Below, in pieces: positions 52,708 to 62,032 of a stretch of 64,000 nt of DNA. Origin of the DNA: Anaerolineales bacterium (GTDB lineage: Bacteria > Chloroflexota > Anaerolineae > 4572-78 > J111); assembly GCA_020634855.1 (NCBI GenBank), contig JACKAU010000003.1, forward strand, positions 124,001-188,000. Reading direction: 5' to 3'. Made by a program: the position numbers and the translations under genes. How positions within the stretch are numbered: position 1 is the stretch's first letter; every line of letters starts with the position of its first letter. The notes beneath the pieces were generated by a model. That model saw only the letters and a program-made list of their open reading frames with translations. It was not told the DNA's origin and did not search any database.

Positions 52708-54981
52708 TCAACCTCCACTAATCTGCCCCAGCAATCTACGGTACCCTTCAATATCATCAGGGCCTAGATTGATGATAGCCTGAATGGTTTGTATGGCTTG
52801 ATCCCGAAACCCTTTTTCCAACTGCATTTCACCCAATGCGTCATATTCGGCAATGGCTTGCTGCTTCATGTTATTTTGAGCATAAGCGATGGCTAAACGC
52901 TGACGTAACTGGAGATTGTCGGGATAAAACGAGGCTAACTCTTTGAGCAGTTCCAAAACTTGGAGCGGGCTTTGGCGCTGATAAATACCAATCAATTTAT
53001 CTAACATGGCCGTTGCTTGTGATACTCTATTTTGCCGCAGATAAAGCTCAACCAATCGACGCAAGAAACGCTCATTATCTGGCTCAATTTTGAGCAATTC
53101 ATCGTAGGCCGAAGCGGCATTGGTCCAGTCGAATCTTTGGGTGTAAATATCCGCAGTCCGGCTTAAAATCTCGACCCGCAAGTTTTCGGTATCGCCACCG
53201 GCGCTTGATAACCGGAGGGCTTCATTGTATTTCTCAAGGGCGCGGTCAACCTGGGCTAACTGGTAATACGAGTCGGCCAGGGTAATATACTGCCGCAGGG
53301 CTTGGCCGCCGTTATCTAAAGAGATATAGAGATCGATCAGTTTGGCGCGAACGGTGACATCCATTGGCGCCAGTTTTAAGATTTTTTGGTAAATATTAAC
53401 GGATTGATCCGGCTGCCCCCGCATTTGATAGACATTGGCAATATACAAATATTTGGTAATCGCTTGATCGGCTCGATCCTGCTTCAACATAATTTCGGCC
53501 AGACGCGAGTGCAGGGGCAGAAACGAGGGCGCCTTTTGGATAGCCCGCAAACACTCTTCCGAGGCGGTGGAGAGCATAGTGGATTTAATATACTCACTGG
53601 TTAACGCCAACGCGGTAATAACCACCTCTGTTTCCGGCGTTTCCAGAAACTCGGCCAGGCTCATAGTATCTTTTTCCTCGGCCACTTTGTTCATGCGCTG
53701 GCGAGCTTCGTAGACGCGCTGCTCCCAATCAGAGTTGGCAAAAAAACGGGTTAGAGTGGTGGCAAATTTGTTCAACTTGTCCGCATTTATTTGATCGGTG
53801 TAACTACTGATCAGGTTGTCATAGGTTTGGGCCAACGCATAATACCGCTGACCGCTGACGGTTTGTAAATCGAGCGCTTTTAAGGCTTCCACAAAATATT
53901 TAGCTGCTGCTTCAAGCTTACCGATAGCCTGGTTGATCAACCCCAGAATAAACAATGAGCTAACCTTAAAAGCGGGCTCGGTAGCCGACCGTTCCAGCAT
54001 AGCAGCGGCCTCATTCAGTTGGCCCTGTTCCCGGTACAAGAAGCCCAAATTAAAATACATCGCCGCTTGATGCGCGCCAGCATTGATGGCCCGGTGGTAC
54101 ACATCAATCGCCTCGGTGACATTACCGTTGCTCTGCAAGTCGAGTCCCTGCATAATGGTCATGGTGTGGGGATTATCGGCATCTTCAAAAATGAGATTGG
54201 CTAATGTGGCCAGGGCATCCTGACGCGCCGATTCGATTAAGCCGCCGGTCGGTCGGTTCGCGGCTTCGAAATCTTCAATACCAAACAAGTCATCGTCATC
54301 AAAGCCGTCATCGGTCAAGAATTCATTATCAAAGGTATCGGTTTGTTCCGGCGCAGCAGGCGCTTCGCCAATTTTTTGAGGATCGATGGGCGCGCCGATA
54401 TTTAACGATTCAAACGCGGCCGCAATGCCCGGATCATCCGCCACCAGCAACTGGGCCGCTTCGACGTGCTTGGTGGCCTGCGCGATGTCGCCCCGGCGCT
54501 GGTATATCCCGGCTAAGGTTAAATATTCGCGGGCCGCCGGTCTAATTTTTCCTTGTTTAGCCAACACATCGGCTATTTTTAAGTGGGCATTCACTTGTCC
54601 CGAAGCCAGCTTGGTGGCGCGCGTCCAAGAGTCGATGGCCGTGTCATAATTTTCCATCGAAGCGTGGACATTGCCCACCCGCAAGTAGGTTTCCGCCGCC
54701 GCATCCAACTGGCCGCTGCGCTCCTGGATATCGGCCATAGCGCCCAAGGCATCCAAATTGGTGGGGTTGATTTTGAGCACTTGCATATAGGCCCGACGAG
54801 CATATTCAATTTGATTAGCTAACAAGGCCGCCCGGCCATAGCCCATAATAGCGGCCTCGCTATTTGAGAATTCCGCCAGAGCAAAGCGGTACGCTTTCAT
54901 CGCTTCGGCCCATCGACCGGCCTGGCTGAAGCGATCGGCATGTTTCATTGCTTCTTGAAATTTACGTTGATCACCGGCCAT
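52708..54981 (-). CDS. TPR-repeat scaffold protein
   Basis: A soluble protein of 757 residues made of about 14 tetratricopeptide-like repeats, e.g. AAETYLRVGNVHASMENYDTA, AMYFNLGFLYREQGQLNEAA and KYNEALRLSSAGG. An acidic low-complexity segment (LTDDGFDDDDLFGIEDFEA) near 215-240 separates two repeat blocks. No enzymatic domain is visible. It is likely a protein-interaction scaffold. It shares the minus strand with the argF gene upstream (34 bases) and the response regulator downstream. Confidence 0.88.
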   Translation of the reverse strand: MAGDQRKFQEAMKHADRFSQAGRWAEAMKAYRFALAEFSNSEAAIMGYGRAALLANQIEYARRAYMQVLKINPTNLDALGAMADIQERSGQLDAAAETYLRVGNVHASMENYDTAIDSWTRATKLASGQVNAHLKIADVLAKQGKIRPAAREYLTLAGIYQRRGDIAQATKHVEAAQLLVADDPGIAAAFESLNIGAPIDPQKIGEAPAAPEQTDTFDNEFLTDDGFDDDDLFGIEDFEAANRPTGGLIESARQDALATLANLIFEDADNPHTMTIMQGLDLQSNGNVTEAIDVYHRAINAGAHQAAMYFNLGFLYREQGQLNEAAAMLERSATEPAFKVSSLFILGLINQAIGKLEAAAKYFVEALKALDLQTVSGQRYYALAQTYDNLISSYTDQINADKLNKFATTLTRFFANSDWEQRVYEARQRMNKVAEEKDTMSLAEFLETPETEVVITALALTSEYIKSTMLSTASEECLRAIQKAPSFLPLHSRLAEIMLKQDRADQAITKYLYIANVYQMRGQPDQSVNIYQKILKLAPMDVTVRAKLIDLYISLDNGGQALRQYITLADSYYQLAQVDRALEKYNEALRLSSAGGDTENLRVEILSRTADIYTQRFDWTNAASAYDELLKIEPDNERFLRRLVELYLRQNRVSQATAMLDKLIGIYQRQSPLQVLELLKELASFYPDNLQLRQRLAIAYAQNNMKQQAIAEYDALGEMQLEKGFRDQAIQTIQAIINLGPDDIEGYRRLLGQISGG

Positions 54982-55014
54982 TGATTACGCCTCACAGTTC
55001 TTGTTGTCAAACTA

Positions 55015-55932
55015 TCACGCTAACAGTAAAGCTAAGACGCCTTTTTGGGCATGCAGCCGATTTTCGGCTTGTTGGAAAATTAAAGATTGAGGGCCGTCGG
55101 CGACTTCGTCGGTAATTTCCTCGCCGCGATGGGCGGGTAAGCAGTGCATTACAATGGCGGACGATTTAGCATTAGCCAGCAGCGCCGCGTTGAGTTGGTA
55201 CGGGGGAAAAATCTCAAGCCGTCTGGCCGCCTCGGCCTCCTGGCCCATACTGGTCCAGACATCGGTATAAACGACATCAGCCTCATCGACCGCTTCCGCC
55301 GGATCATAGGTAGTGGTTATCGTTACATTGCTGTCGGCGGCATATTTCTGACCGTCGCGTAAGACGTCGGGGGATAGTTCGTACCCTTTCGGCGTGGCGA
55401 TGCTAAAGTGACCGCCCAACTTAACCACCGCCGTCATCAGCGAATTGGCCATATTGTTGCCGTCGCCGACATAGGCTACTTTTAGACCTTCTACCCGGCC
55501 AAAATATTCCCAGATCGTAAAAACATCGGTTAGCGCCTGGCAGGGGTGGTTATAATCACTTAAGCCGTTGATAACGGGCACTCGGCTGTATTGAGCCAAT
55601 TGCAAAACGTGATCATGCGAAAAAACACGCGCCATAATGCCATCCACATAACCCGATAACACTCTGGCGACATCGGGCACCGACTCGCGGATGCCCAGAT
55701 GGATTTCAGCCGGGGAGATGTAGAGCGCCTCTCCGCCCAAATGGAGCATCCCCACTTCAAACGAGACTCGCGTGCGTAAAGAGGGTTTTTGGAAGACCAT
55801 GCCTAAAATCTTCCCCTGTAAAATAGGCTGATTCCCTCCCGTTTTTAATTCATCTTTCAGGCTTTTGGCTTTTTGAAGGAAGTTCCACAGCTCGTCGCGA
55901 GAATAGTCGGCGATACTGAGAAAATGTTGCAT
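55015..55932 (-). CDS. argF: Ornithine carbamoyltransferase
   Basis: Catalyses citrulline formation from ornithine and carbamoyl phosphate in arginine synthesis. 305 residues; carbamoyl-phosphate loop KPSLRTRVSFEVGMLHLGG, HPCQALTDVFTIWEYFG in the middle, and the ornithine-binding HCLPAHRGEEITDEV near the C-terminus. All are normal for the family. Shine-Dalgarno AAGGAA precedes the ATG. The TPR gene follows 33 bases later; other arg genes are absent here. The ArgR-type operator is not recognisable. Confidence 0.96.
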   Translation of the reverse strand: MQHFLSIADYSRDELWNFLQKAKSLKDELKTGGNQPILQGKILGMVFQKPSLRTRVSFEVGMLHLGGEALYISPAEIHLGIRESVPDVARVLSGYVDGIMARVFSHDHVLQLAQYSRVPVINGLSDYNHPCQALTDVFTIWEYFGRVEGLKVAYVGDGNNMANSLMTAVVKLGGHFSIATPKGYELSPDVLRDGQKYAADSNVTITTTYDPAEAVDEADVVYTDVWTSMGQEAEAARRLEIFPPYQLNAALLANAKSSAIVMHCLPAHRGEEITDEVADGPQSLIFQQAENRLHAQKGVLALLLA

Positions 55933-56081
55933 AGCAGATCAATTTCCTTTTCTTATTTTCATTAAGAATGGGGTGTGGCCACATCGACCCCATGGTCACG
56001 AGGACAGACTTAAAGTTTTGTGGATTAAGTAAAGTATACCACAACTAGGCTTTGATGCAATGTCGACCGTTTGTTACCATA

Positions 56082-56564
56082 TTACGTCATCGGGCGGCGA
56101 CGTCGGAAGAGGAGGGTGGGGATAGCAATTCCCCCGGCTATGGCGCAAACAATCAGCGTGGTTTCGATGCTGTTAACGGCAGCATCGATGAGCAAAGTGT
56201 CATTAACTTGGATACCGTCGGTGGTCAGGATTAGGATATCGATCATTGTTTGGAATGCCCGGACGCCCGGCACCAGCGGGATGACGCCCGGCACGACAAA
56301 GATGATGGCCGGCACGTGCCACCGGCGGCCCAAAAATACGCCTAAAATAGTCACCAGACTAGCCGCCATCCCCGTAGCCAATTCGATGCTGAACTGGCCT
56401 GAATCCATCAACAAGGTCCGCGTGGTGAAGGCCGAAGCGCCACATAGCGCGCAGCCCAACAACGTTCGGAGAGGAACGTTGAAATAAACAGCCACGCCCA
56501 CCGCCGCCGCGCCGGCCCACAGTAAATTGAGTAACAGCGGCCACCAGGCTATCGACAAACTCAT
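56082..56564 (-). CDS. Threonine/serine exporter, C-terminal half (ThrE_2-like)
   Basis: The 160 residues have five membrane helices. The family mark is VPAIIFVVPGVIPLVPGV near 75-92, as in DUF3815/ThrE_2. In other bacteria one long ThrE protein holds both halves; here the two are separate genes with a four-base overlap (ATGA), so they are made together. The likely complex exports threonine or serine. The substrate is inferred from family only. Confidence 0.88.
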   Translation of the reverse strand: MSLSIAWWPLLLNLLWAGAAAVGVAVYFNVPLRTLLGCALCGASAFTTRTLLMDSGQFSIELATGMAASLVTILGVFLGRRWHVPAIIFVVPGVIPLVPGVRAFQTMIDILILTTDGIQVNDTLLIDAAVNSIETTLIVCAIAGGIAIPTLLFRRRRPMT

Positions 56565-57409
56565 AATAGATTCCGGCCCACCAACTGCATCGCCAGCAAC
56601 AATCCCAGAGCAATGGCAAAAATGGTTAGCACAGCGGTAACCCCGCGCGACAAGCCGACCAGTGGGTAGCCTTTGATCATATCTTTAATGGAATTGATAA
56701 AAGGCACACCCGGCACCAAAAACAACACCGAGGAAACTAAAGCCACATCTGGTCTATCAATATCATGAACCGAATTAATCAGGCTAACCAAGCCACCGGC
56801 CACGAAGGCGGAGGTCATAATGACCAGGTAGTAATTATAAGCCAGTTTGGTCAGTTCTTGCCGAACAACTACAGCGACGGCGGCCGACAGAAAAGTGACT
56901 AAAAAAACCGGCCAATCGCCTCCAAATAGTTGGCTAAAAGCCGATCCGGCCATCCCCACGGCCAACACCGTCGTCCAGCGTTTATATTGGCCCGGCAAGG
57001 CGGCGATGCGGTTTAACTCCTGACGTACCCTAAATCGATCATACTTGCCCTCTTCGACCCGGTGGGTTAAGTGGCTGATCTCTTCAATCAGCGTCATATT
57101 CACTTCCCCCACATATTTTTTTAACTGTCGTATCGTGGTCCGAACCTGGCCGCCGCTGGTGTGGGTCGCGACAATGGCATGAGGAGAAATCAAGACATTA
57201 CCCCAATCACAGCCCAGCCCAATGCCCAAAATACGGATCGTCTCTTCCACGCGCCGGCTTTCTGACCCGTTTTCCAGCAACAGTTCCCCGGCCCAGACCG
57301 CCAAATCAACGATGTCTGTTAGAGCGATCAGATCTAACGGCGTGGTTTCATTTGCCGTGGAGTTATTATTTTGTGACTGCTGTTCTATGAGGTGTTTTAA
57401 TGTCTTCAT
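56561..57409 (-). CDS. Threonine/serine exporter, N-terminal half (DUF1212)
   Basis: 282 residues. A cytoplasmic N-terminal domain (DIVDLAVWAGELLLENGSES, the DUF1212 signature) is followed by five membrane helices, including a VSSVLFLVPGVPFINSIKDM motif matching that of the second half. Its stop overlaps the start of the downstream half-gene. No strong Shine-Dalgarno precedes the ATG. It is separated from the aldolase gene by an 81-base gap with a hairpin. Confidence 0.9.
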   Translation of the reverse strand: MKTLKHLIEQQSQNNNSTANETTPLDLIALTDIVDLAVWAGELLLENGSESRRVEETIRILGIGLGCDWGNVLISPHAIVATHTSGGQVRTTIRQLKKYVGEVNMTLIEEISHLTHRVEEGKYDRFRVRQELNRIAALPGQYKRWTTVLAVGMAGSAFSQLFGGDWPVFLVTFLSAAVAVVVRQELTKLAYNYYLVIMTSAFVAGGLVSLINSVHDIDRPDVALVSSVLFLVPGVPFINSIKDMIKGYPLVGLSRGVTAVLTIFAIALGLLLAMQLVGRNLL

Positions 57410-57439
57410 TGACGGTTTTTTTTGTAGCTATTTATAGAG

Positions 57440-57469
57440 AAGGAGGCCAAGAAAAATCTTGGCCTCCTT
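57440..57469. terminator. Hairpin between the aldolase and exporter genes
   Basis: AAGGAGGCCAAGA and TCTTGGCCTCCTT form a perfect 13-base stem with a four-base loop. It lies 22 bases past the aldolase stop. The T tail is weak. Confidence 0.7.
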
Positions 57470-57490
57470 GCAATCCTAAATGATACCCAT

Positions 57491-58570
57491 CTACCCTAAG
57501 GTATTGACGTTGTTGAGATCCTCAAAGGCTTGTTTCAGCCGGGCTTTGAAGCTCTCTTCACCCTTGCGCAGCCAAACTCGGGGATCGTAGAATTTCTTAT
57601 TGGGTTTGTCCTCACCTTCGGGGTTGCCGATTTGGGCTTGGAGATACCCTTCTTTGTCCACATAAAATTGGCGAACGCCGTCCCAGAAGGCCCACTGTAA
57701 GTCAGTGTCAATATTCATTTTGATGGCCCCGTAAGAGATAGCTTCTCTAATTTCCTCGACGCTGGAGCCGGAGCCTCCGTGGAACACAAAGTTGATCGGC
57801 TTGTCGCCGGTGCCAAATTTTTCCTGAACGTATTCCTGCGAGTTGTTCAAAATGACCGGCCGCAGTTGGACGTTACCCGGCTTGTAGACGCCATGGACGT
57901 TACCAAAGGCAGCGGCAATAGTGAACTTGTCGCTAACCTTCATCAACTCTTCATAGGCATAGGCGACCTCTTCCGGTTGAGTGTACAGACGCGAGCTGTC
58001 GACGCCGGTGTTATCGACGCCGTCTTCTTCACCGCCGGTCACGCCCAGCTCAATTTCCAGGGTCATGCCCATCTTGCTCATTCGCTCCAGATAGCGCTGG
58101 CAGATCTCGATATTTTCTTCAATCGGTTCCTCTGACAGATCGAGCATGTGAGAGCTGTAGAGCGGCTTGCCGTGAACTTTGTAAAACGCTTCGCCGGCAT
58201 CGAGCATACCATCTACCCACGGCAGCAGTTTTTTGGCGGCATGGTCGGTGTGTAAGATAACGCAGGCGCCGTAAAGTTCGGCCAGTTGGTGAATATGGTG
58301 CGCCCCGGATACGGCCCCGGCGACGGCCCCTTTCTGCTGATCGTTGCCCAGGCCCTTACCGGCGAAAAAGACCGCGCCCCCATTGGAAAATTGAATAATC
58401 ACCGGCGAATTGACGTCTCGGGCCGTTTCCATGACCGCATTGACCGTATCGGTCCCGGTCACATTCACTGCCGGTATAGCAAATTGGTTGGCCTTGGCGA
58501 AAGCAAACACTTCTTGAACGCCATCGCCGGTGATCACACCAGGAGCAAATTTACCGTTACTAGCTGACAT
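57491..58570 (-). CDS. fbaA: Class II fructose-bisphosphate aldolase
   Basis: A zinc enzyme that cleaves or forms fructose 1,6-bisphosphate in glycolysis and gluconeogenesis. 359 residues fits the class IIA (E. coli-like) size. Motifs: zinc ligand region VILHTDHAAKKLLPWVDGM, ELGVTGGEEDGVDN, YTQPEEVAYAYEELM and FHGGSGSSVEEIREAISYGA then KMNIDTDLQWAFWDG. It lies behind glgC on the same strand, which fits carbon storage and central carbon flow. The symbol follows E. coli usage for this class. Confidence 0.96.
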   Translation of the reverse strand: MSASNGKFAPGVITGDGVQEVFAFAKANQFAIPAVNVTGTDTVNAVMETARDVNSPVIIQFSNGGAVFFAGKGLGNDQQKGAVAGAVSGAHHIHQLAELYGACVILHTDHAAKKLLPWVDGMLDAGEAFYKVHGKPLYSSHMLDLSEEPIEENIEICQRYLERMSKMGMTLEIELGVTGGEEDGVDNTGVDSSRLYTQPEEVAYAYEELMKVSDKFTIAAAFGNVHGVYKPGNVQLRPVILNNSQEYVQEKFGTGDKPINFVFHGGSGSSVEEIREAISYGAIKMNIDTDLQWAFWDGVRQFYVDKEGYLQAQIGNPEGEDKPNKKFYDPRVWLRKGEESFKARLKQAFEDLNNVNTLG

Positions 58571-58650
58571 ATTTCTCTCTCTTTCTTTTAATAATTTGGG
58601 TTTAAAAAATTAAGTCGTTTACCTGGCTACAACCTACAGATTGCAACCCC

Positions 58651-58667
58651 GAGACGCTAAGCGTCTC
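58651..58667. terminator. Short perfect palindrome between glgC and the aldolase gene
   Basis: GAGACGCT-A-AGCGTCTC is an eight-base inverted repeat with a one-base centre, too tight for a stable RNA loop without opening two or three pairs. It may be an operator or a weak terminator of glgC. Confidence 0.4.
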
Positions 58668-58717
58668 TCGTGAACTGAACGCTTTAAGGATACAGTACAG
58701 CCCACGGTTCACACAAT

Positions 58718-59971
58718 TTATATTTCGGTACCGTCTGGGATTACCGCGCTTTTAGGAATAATGATCAACCCTTCACGGGCTACCCAGTTACCGGTTTCCG
58801 AGTCAGGCCGCTCTGGGATATTACGGATATGAACATTGCGGCCAATTCGGGCATTTTTATCGATAATCGCCGCCTCGATGACCGATCCATCGCCAATGCC
58901 AATATCAGGGCGACCCAGCCGTCTATTTTCGGCTTTATTTTCATCGGTTTCAAAGTAATCGGCCCCCATAATGATCGACGAGTCGATGGTCACTTGCGAA
59001 CCAATCTGGCTGCGCAGCCCAACGATCGCATTATTGATTTTGGCATCCCGCACTCGACAGCCGTCGGCCAGCAGCACTTGAGATAGTTGGGCGCCATGCA
59101 TTTCCGCAGACGGCAAGAAACGGGGGTGGGTATAAATGGGCTGGTTAGGAACATTAAACTCAAACGGAGGTTGGGGTGAAGCCATCTCTAAATTCACTTC
59201 ATAGAAACGACGAATGGTCCCGATATCGGCCCAGTAACCGTCAAACACATGCCCCATCACTTTAAAGTTAGAGAGGGCATCCGGAATGATGTCTTTGCCG
59301 AAATCATCGCCGGGGGCTTCCAACAAATTCGAGAGGAGTTCGGTTGAGAAGACGTAAATACCCATCGAACCCAAATAAGGTTTTTGGGGATTGTCAATGC
59401 TCTCCAGCCCGCTCAAGGCATCAGATTTGGGCTTTTCGGTAAAGCTCAAAATTTCGCCGTTTTCGCTGCGCTTGAGAATACCAAAGCCAGGCGCATCTTC
59501 GGCCGAGACAGGCTGGACGGCCAGCGTAATATCGGCGCCGGTTTCAACATGATATTCTACAAACGCCCGATAATCCATCCGGTAGAGGTGATCGCCGGCC
59601 AGTATGAGCACATATTCGGTGCCTGAGCGTTGAATTTCAACTAACTGCTGGCGAACGGCATCGGCGGTACCTTGGTACCAACCAGTACTCCGAGGCGTTT
59701 GTTCCGCGGCCAGAATTTGCACCCAACCTTGGGAAAACATATCGCGCTGGTAAGTTCGGAAAATATGGCGGTGGAGGGAAACCGAGTTGAACTGGGTTAG
59801 AATAGCTATTTTTTCGATACCAGCATGGATACAACTACTAATCGGAATATCAATCAAGCGATATTTACCGCCCAACGGCACAGCCGGCTTTGAACGCTTT
59901 TTGGTCAATGGATACAAGCGCGATCCCTGACCCCCGCCTAAAATCAATCCCAAAACATCTTTCATAAGCAT
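58718..59971 (-). CDS. glgC: Glucose-1-phosphate adenylyltransferase
   Basis: Makes ADP-glucose for glycogen. 417 residues with LGLILGGGQGSRLYPLTKKR (nucleotide loop), SKPAVPLGGKYRLIDIPISS, the LILAGDHLYRMDYRAFVEYH region, FGILKRSENGEILSFTEKPK, and a C-terminal beta-helix domain ending in VIPDGTEI. Allosteric residues cannot be judged by eye. The ATG at 59971 has AGGAG eight bases upstream. It is divergent from the LacI gene across 462 bases holding two operator-like sites, and precedes the aldolase gene. Confidence 0.96.
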   Translation of the reverse strand: MLMKDVLGLILGGGQGSRLYPLTKKRSKPAVPLGGKYRLIDIPISSCIHAGIEKIAILTQFNSVSLHRHIFRTYQRDMFSQGWVQILAAEQTPRSTGWYQGTADAVRQQLVEIQRSGTEYVLILAGDHLYRMDYRAFVEYHVETGADITLAVQPVSAEDAPGFGILKRSENGEILSFTEKPKSDALSGLESIDNPQKPYLGSMGIYVFSTELLSNLLEAPGDDFGKDIIPDALSNFKVMGHVFDGYWADIGTIRRFYEVNLEMASPQPPFEFNVPNQPIYTHPRFLPSAEMHGAQLSQVLLADGCRVRDAKINNAIVGLRSQIGSQVTIDSSIIMGADYFETDENKAENRRLGRPDIGIGDGSVIEAAIIDKNARIGRNVHIRNIPERPDSETGNWVAREGLIIIPKSAVIPDGTEI

Positions 59972-60206
59972 AGAATCACTCCTCTCGTCGTTGTGAGTCG
60001 TAGATTTTTTTGGCTATTTTCTCGTATTACTACAGAACCTGGAAGCAACACAGGATCACTGTCAACCTATTATCTAACTTCAATCAGCGCCTAATAACCA
60101 ATATTTCGATATCCGCCTCCTTGTTCGATATTTCCTATCCTTAAATCACGAAATTTTTTATTAAATCAAATCGATTATGATCAATAATTTTGATCCCGAC
60201 CGCACT

Positions 60207-60220
60207 TGAAAACGATTACA
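60207..60220. promoter_or_regulatory. Second LacI-type operator in the glgC-lacI gap
   Basis: TGAAAACGATTACA differs by one base from the reverse complement of the site at 60377-60390. It lies about 236 bases before the glgC start and about 160 bases before the other operator, so the pair could allow looping. Confidence 0.5.
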
Positions 60221-60363
60221 GTCTTCCTAAGGCTAAAAGAATCCTAATTCACGCAACAGTCTATCTCCAACCTGACTCACAAAGTAAACAACCAGAACAA
60301 ACCGTTTCTACACGACCAAACAATTAAAACTGACTTTATTTTGCAAGAAAAAACCAATATCTC

Positions 60364-60392
60364 TTGACAAACATTTTGTAATCGTTTACAAT
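60364..60392 (+). promoter_or_regulatory. Promoter of the LacI-family gene
   Basis: TTGACA (60364-60369) and TACAAT (60387-60392) are separated by exactly 17 bases. They match six and five of the six sigma-70 consensus positions. The transcript would have a leader of about 35 bases, with AAAAGGAAA before the ATG. Confidence 0.8.
60377..60390 (+). promoter_or_regulatory. LacI-type operator inside the promoter
   Basis: TGTAATCGTTTACA is a near-perfect palindrome with the central CG characteristic of LacI/GalR operators. It overlaps the spacer and the -10 box of the promoter for the regulator gene, an ideal position for autorepression. Confidence 0.7.
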
Positions 60393-60433
60393 AAAAATGA
60401 GGATTATCTAATTATTAAAAGGAAATAAGCCAT

Positions 60434-61429
60434 ATGCCAAGTATCAAGGATGTTGCCGATATTGCCGGAGTTTCCACCGCGACGGTCTCGCGGGTGCTAG
60501 CTAACAAACCTCATGTCCGCCCCCAGGTACGAGAGCGGGTACTGGCGGCTGTCGAGTCGCTCAATTATCGCCCCAATCTGGTGGCCCGCAGTTTGAGGGT
60601 TCAGAAGTCGAACAAGATTGGTCTGATCGTGGCTGATATCCAAAATCCGTTTTTTACCTCGGTCAGCCGGGCCGTAGAAGATTTGGCCTATGACCACGAA
60701 CTGAGTGTGTTTCTCTGCAATACCGATGAAAACCCCAAAAAAGAAGATATCTATTTAGATCTCATGCAGGACGAGAATGTGGCTGGGGTTATTATAGCGC
60801 CAACGCGTCAAACTGCAAGCGCGTTTACTGAAGCAATTAAGTTAGACCTGCCGATGGTGATCATCGACCGCCGGCTCCAGGGTGTTGATATCGACAGTGT
60901 GTTAATCGACAATATTGATGCGGCTTACCGGCTGACTGAGCATTTGATTGCCGATGGGCACCGGCGCATTGGGGCGATGTTCGGCTTGGACAGCGTCACC
61001 GGCAGCCAGCGGCACCAGGGGTTCTTAAAAGCGTTCAAAGAGCATGACCTTCAGCCCTCATCTGACCTGGTCATTCACGTCAATGCCAGAGAAGATGAGG
61101 GCTACCAGGCTGCCAAGGAATTGCTGAGCCGGGCGCAGCCGCCGGATGCGATCCTTACCAGTAACGGTCTGCTGTCAGTGGGTGCGTTTCGGGCGCTGCA
61201 CGAAAGCAAGGTAGCCATCCCGGATGATATCGGTTTTGCCAGCTTCGACGAAACGGGCTGGACTACTCTGGTTAACCCTCCGATTACTATCATCGAACAA
61301 CCCACCTATGAAATCGGCCAAGCCGCCACAGAACTGCTGCTTCAGCGCATCAAAAATCCCAATCGACCGGCCCGAGAGATCATTCTCAAAGCCAATCTGG
61401 TGGTCAGAGGCTCCTGCGCCCACCATTGA
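60434..61429 (+). CDS. LacI family transcriptional regulator
   Basis: 331 residues. The N-terminal helix-turn-helix is clear (SIKDVADIAGVSTATVSRVL), followed by the hinge helix in NLVARSLRVQKSN and a periplasmic-binding-protein-like sensor domain (IGLIVADIQNPFFTSVSRAV, IDRRLQGVDIDSVLIDN, FDETGWTTLVNPPITIIEQP). The operators in the upstream gap point to autoregulation and control of glgC. The likely inducer is a sugar or sugar phosphate. The start has AAAAGGAAA before the ATG. Confidence 0.95.
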   Translation: MPSIKDVADIAGVSTATVSRVLANKPHVRPQVRERVLAAVESLNYRPNLVARSLRVQKSNKIGLIVADIQNPFFTSVSRAVEDLAYDHELSVFLCNTDENPKKEDIYLDLMQDENVAGVIIAPTRQTASAFTEAIKLDLPMVIIDRRLQGVDIDSVLIDNIDAAYRLTEHLIADGHRRIGAMFGLDSVTGSQRHQGFLKAFKEHDLQPSSDLVIHVNAREDEGYQAAKELLSRAQPPDAILTSNGLLSVGAFRALHESKVAIPDDIGFASFDETGWTTLVNPPITIIEQPTYEIGQAATELLLQRIKNPNRPAREIILKANLVVRGSCAHH

Positions 61430-61526
61430 AATTGATCTGCGCCAGAAAAATTGGAAATTTAGGGTTGCTCCAAGCCGCTAATACCGTTATCATATAATTA
61501 AATCGTTCGTACCAGGAGCCGCCATA

Positions 61527-62000
61527 TTGCTAATCTACCCCGACGACCGCGTACTTGTAGCCGTGATGAACAACCTCGATGACTGGCGCAGAGTTCAGGA
61601 TGAAGGTTGGTATCGCATCCCCGTCAAACACACCCCGGAGCCGGCCCCTCATATCGACTGGTTGGCGTTTTACCAAACCAAAATCTTCCGCGAAGACCGT
61701 TGGGCCATTCATTTTTATGCCAGAGTTCTGGGTCATGAACTACTGACTCGCCAAGATTTGTTACCCACCGAACCCGACCACAAACGGGCCAACGCCTGGT
61801 ATTACAAGTTATCACTCGGTCCACTACACCACAAACTGCCGCCAATTATCTCCGAAAAGCGGCGGCGGATCACATTTATCTTCACCACCGGTGATCGATT
61901 TGAGGCAGCCGCCGAAATTAATGATCTCTTGAAAGATGAATCGCCGGCAGGTTATCCATTTGTGACGTTGAAGGAAACTAAAGAGGATTTTGCCGAGTAA
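61527..62000 (+). CDS. Unknown 157-residue protein, TTG start
   Basis: I do not recognise the family. The TTG at 61527 is supported by GGAG eight to nine bases upstream, in AGGAGCCGCCATA. The predicted protein is soluble and rich in charged and aromatic residues: VAVMNNLDDWRRVQDEGWYR, HIDWLAFYQTKIFREDRWAI and FVTLKETKEDF. The WYRIPVK and FYARV segments are reminiscent of small nucleic-acid-related or PUA-like folds, but this is a weak impression. It stands alone after the LacI gene with a gap of about 97 bases, on the same strand. Codon use is like that of its neighbours. Confidence 0.6.
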   Translation: MLIYPDDRVLVAVMNNLDDWRRVQDEGWYRIPVKHTPEPAPHIDWLAFYQTKIFREDRWAIHFYARVLGHELLTRQDLLPTEPDHKRANAWYYKLSLGPLHHKLPPIISEKRRRITFIFTTGDRFEAAAEINDLLKDESPAGYPFVTLKETKEDFAE

Positions 62001-62032
62001 AGCTATACCGCGACGACCGTTCGGCAGAGGCG

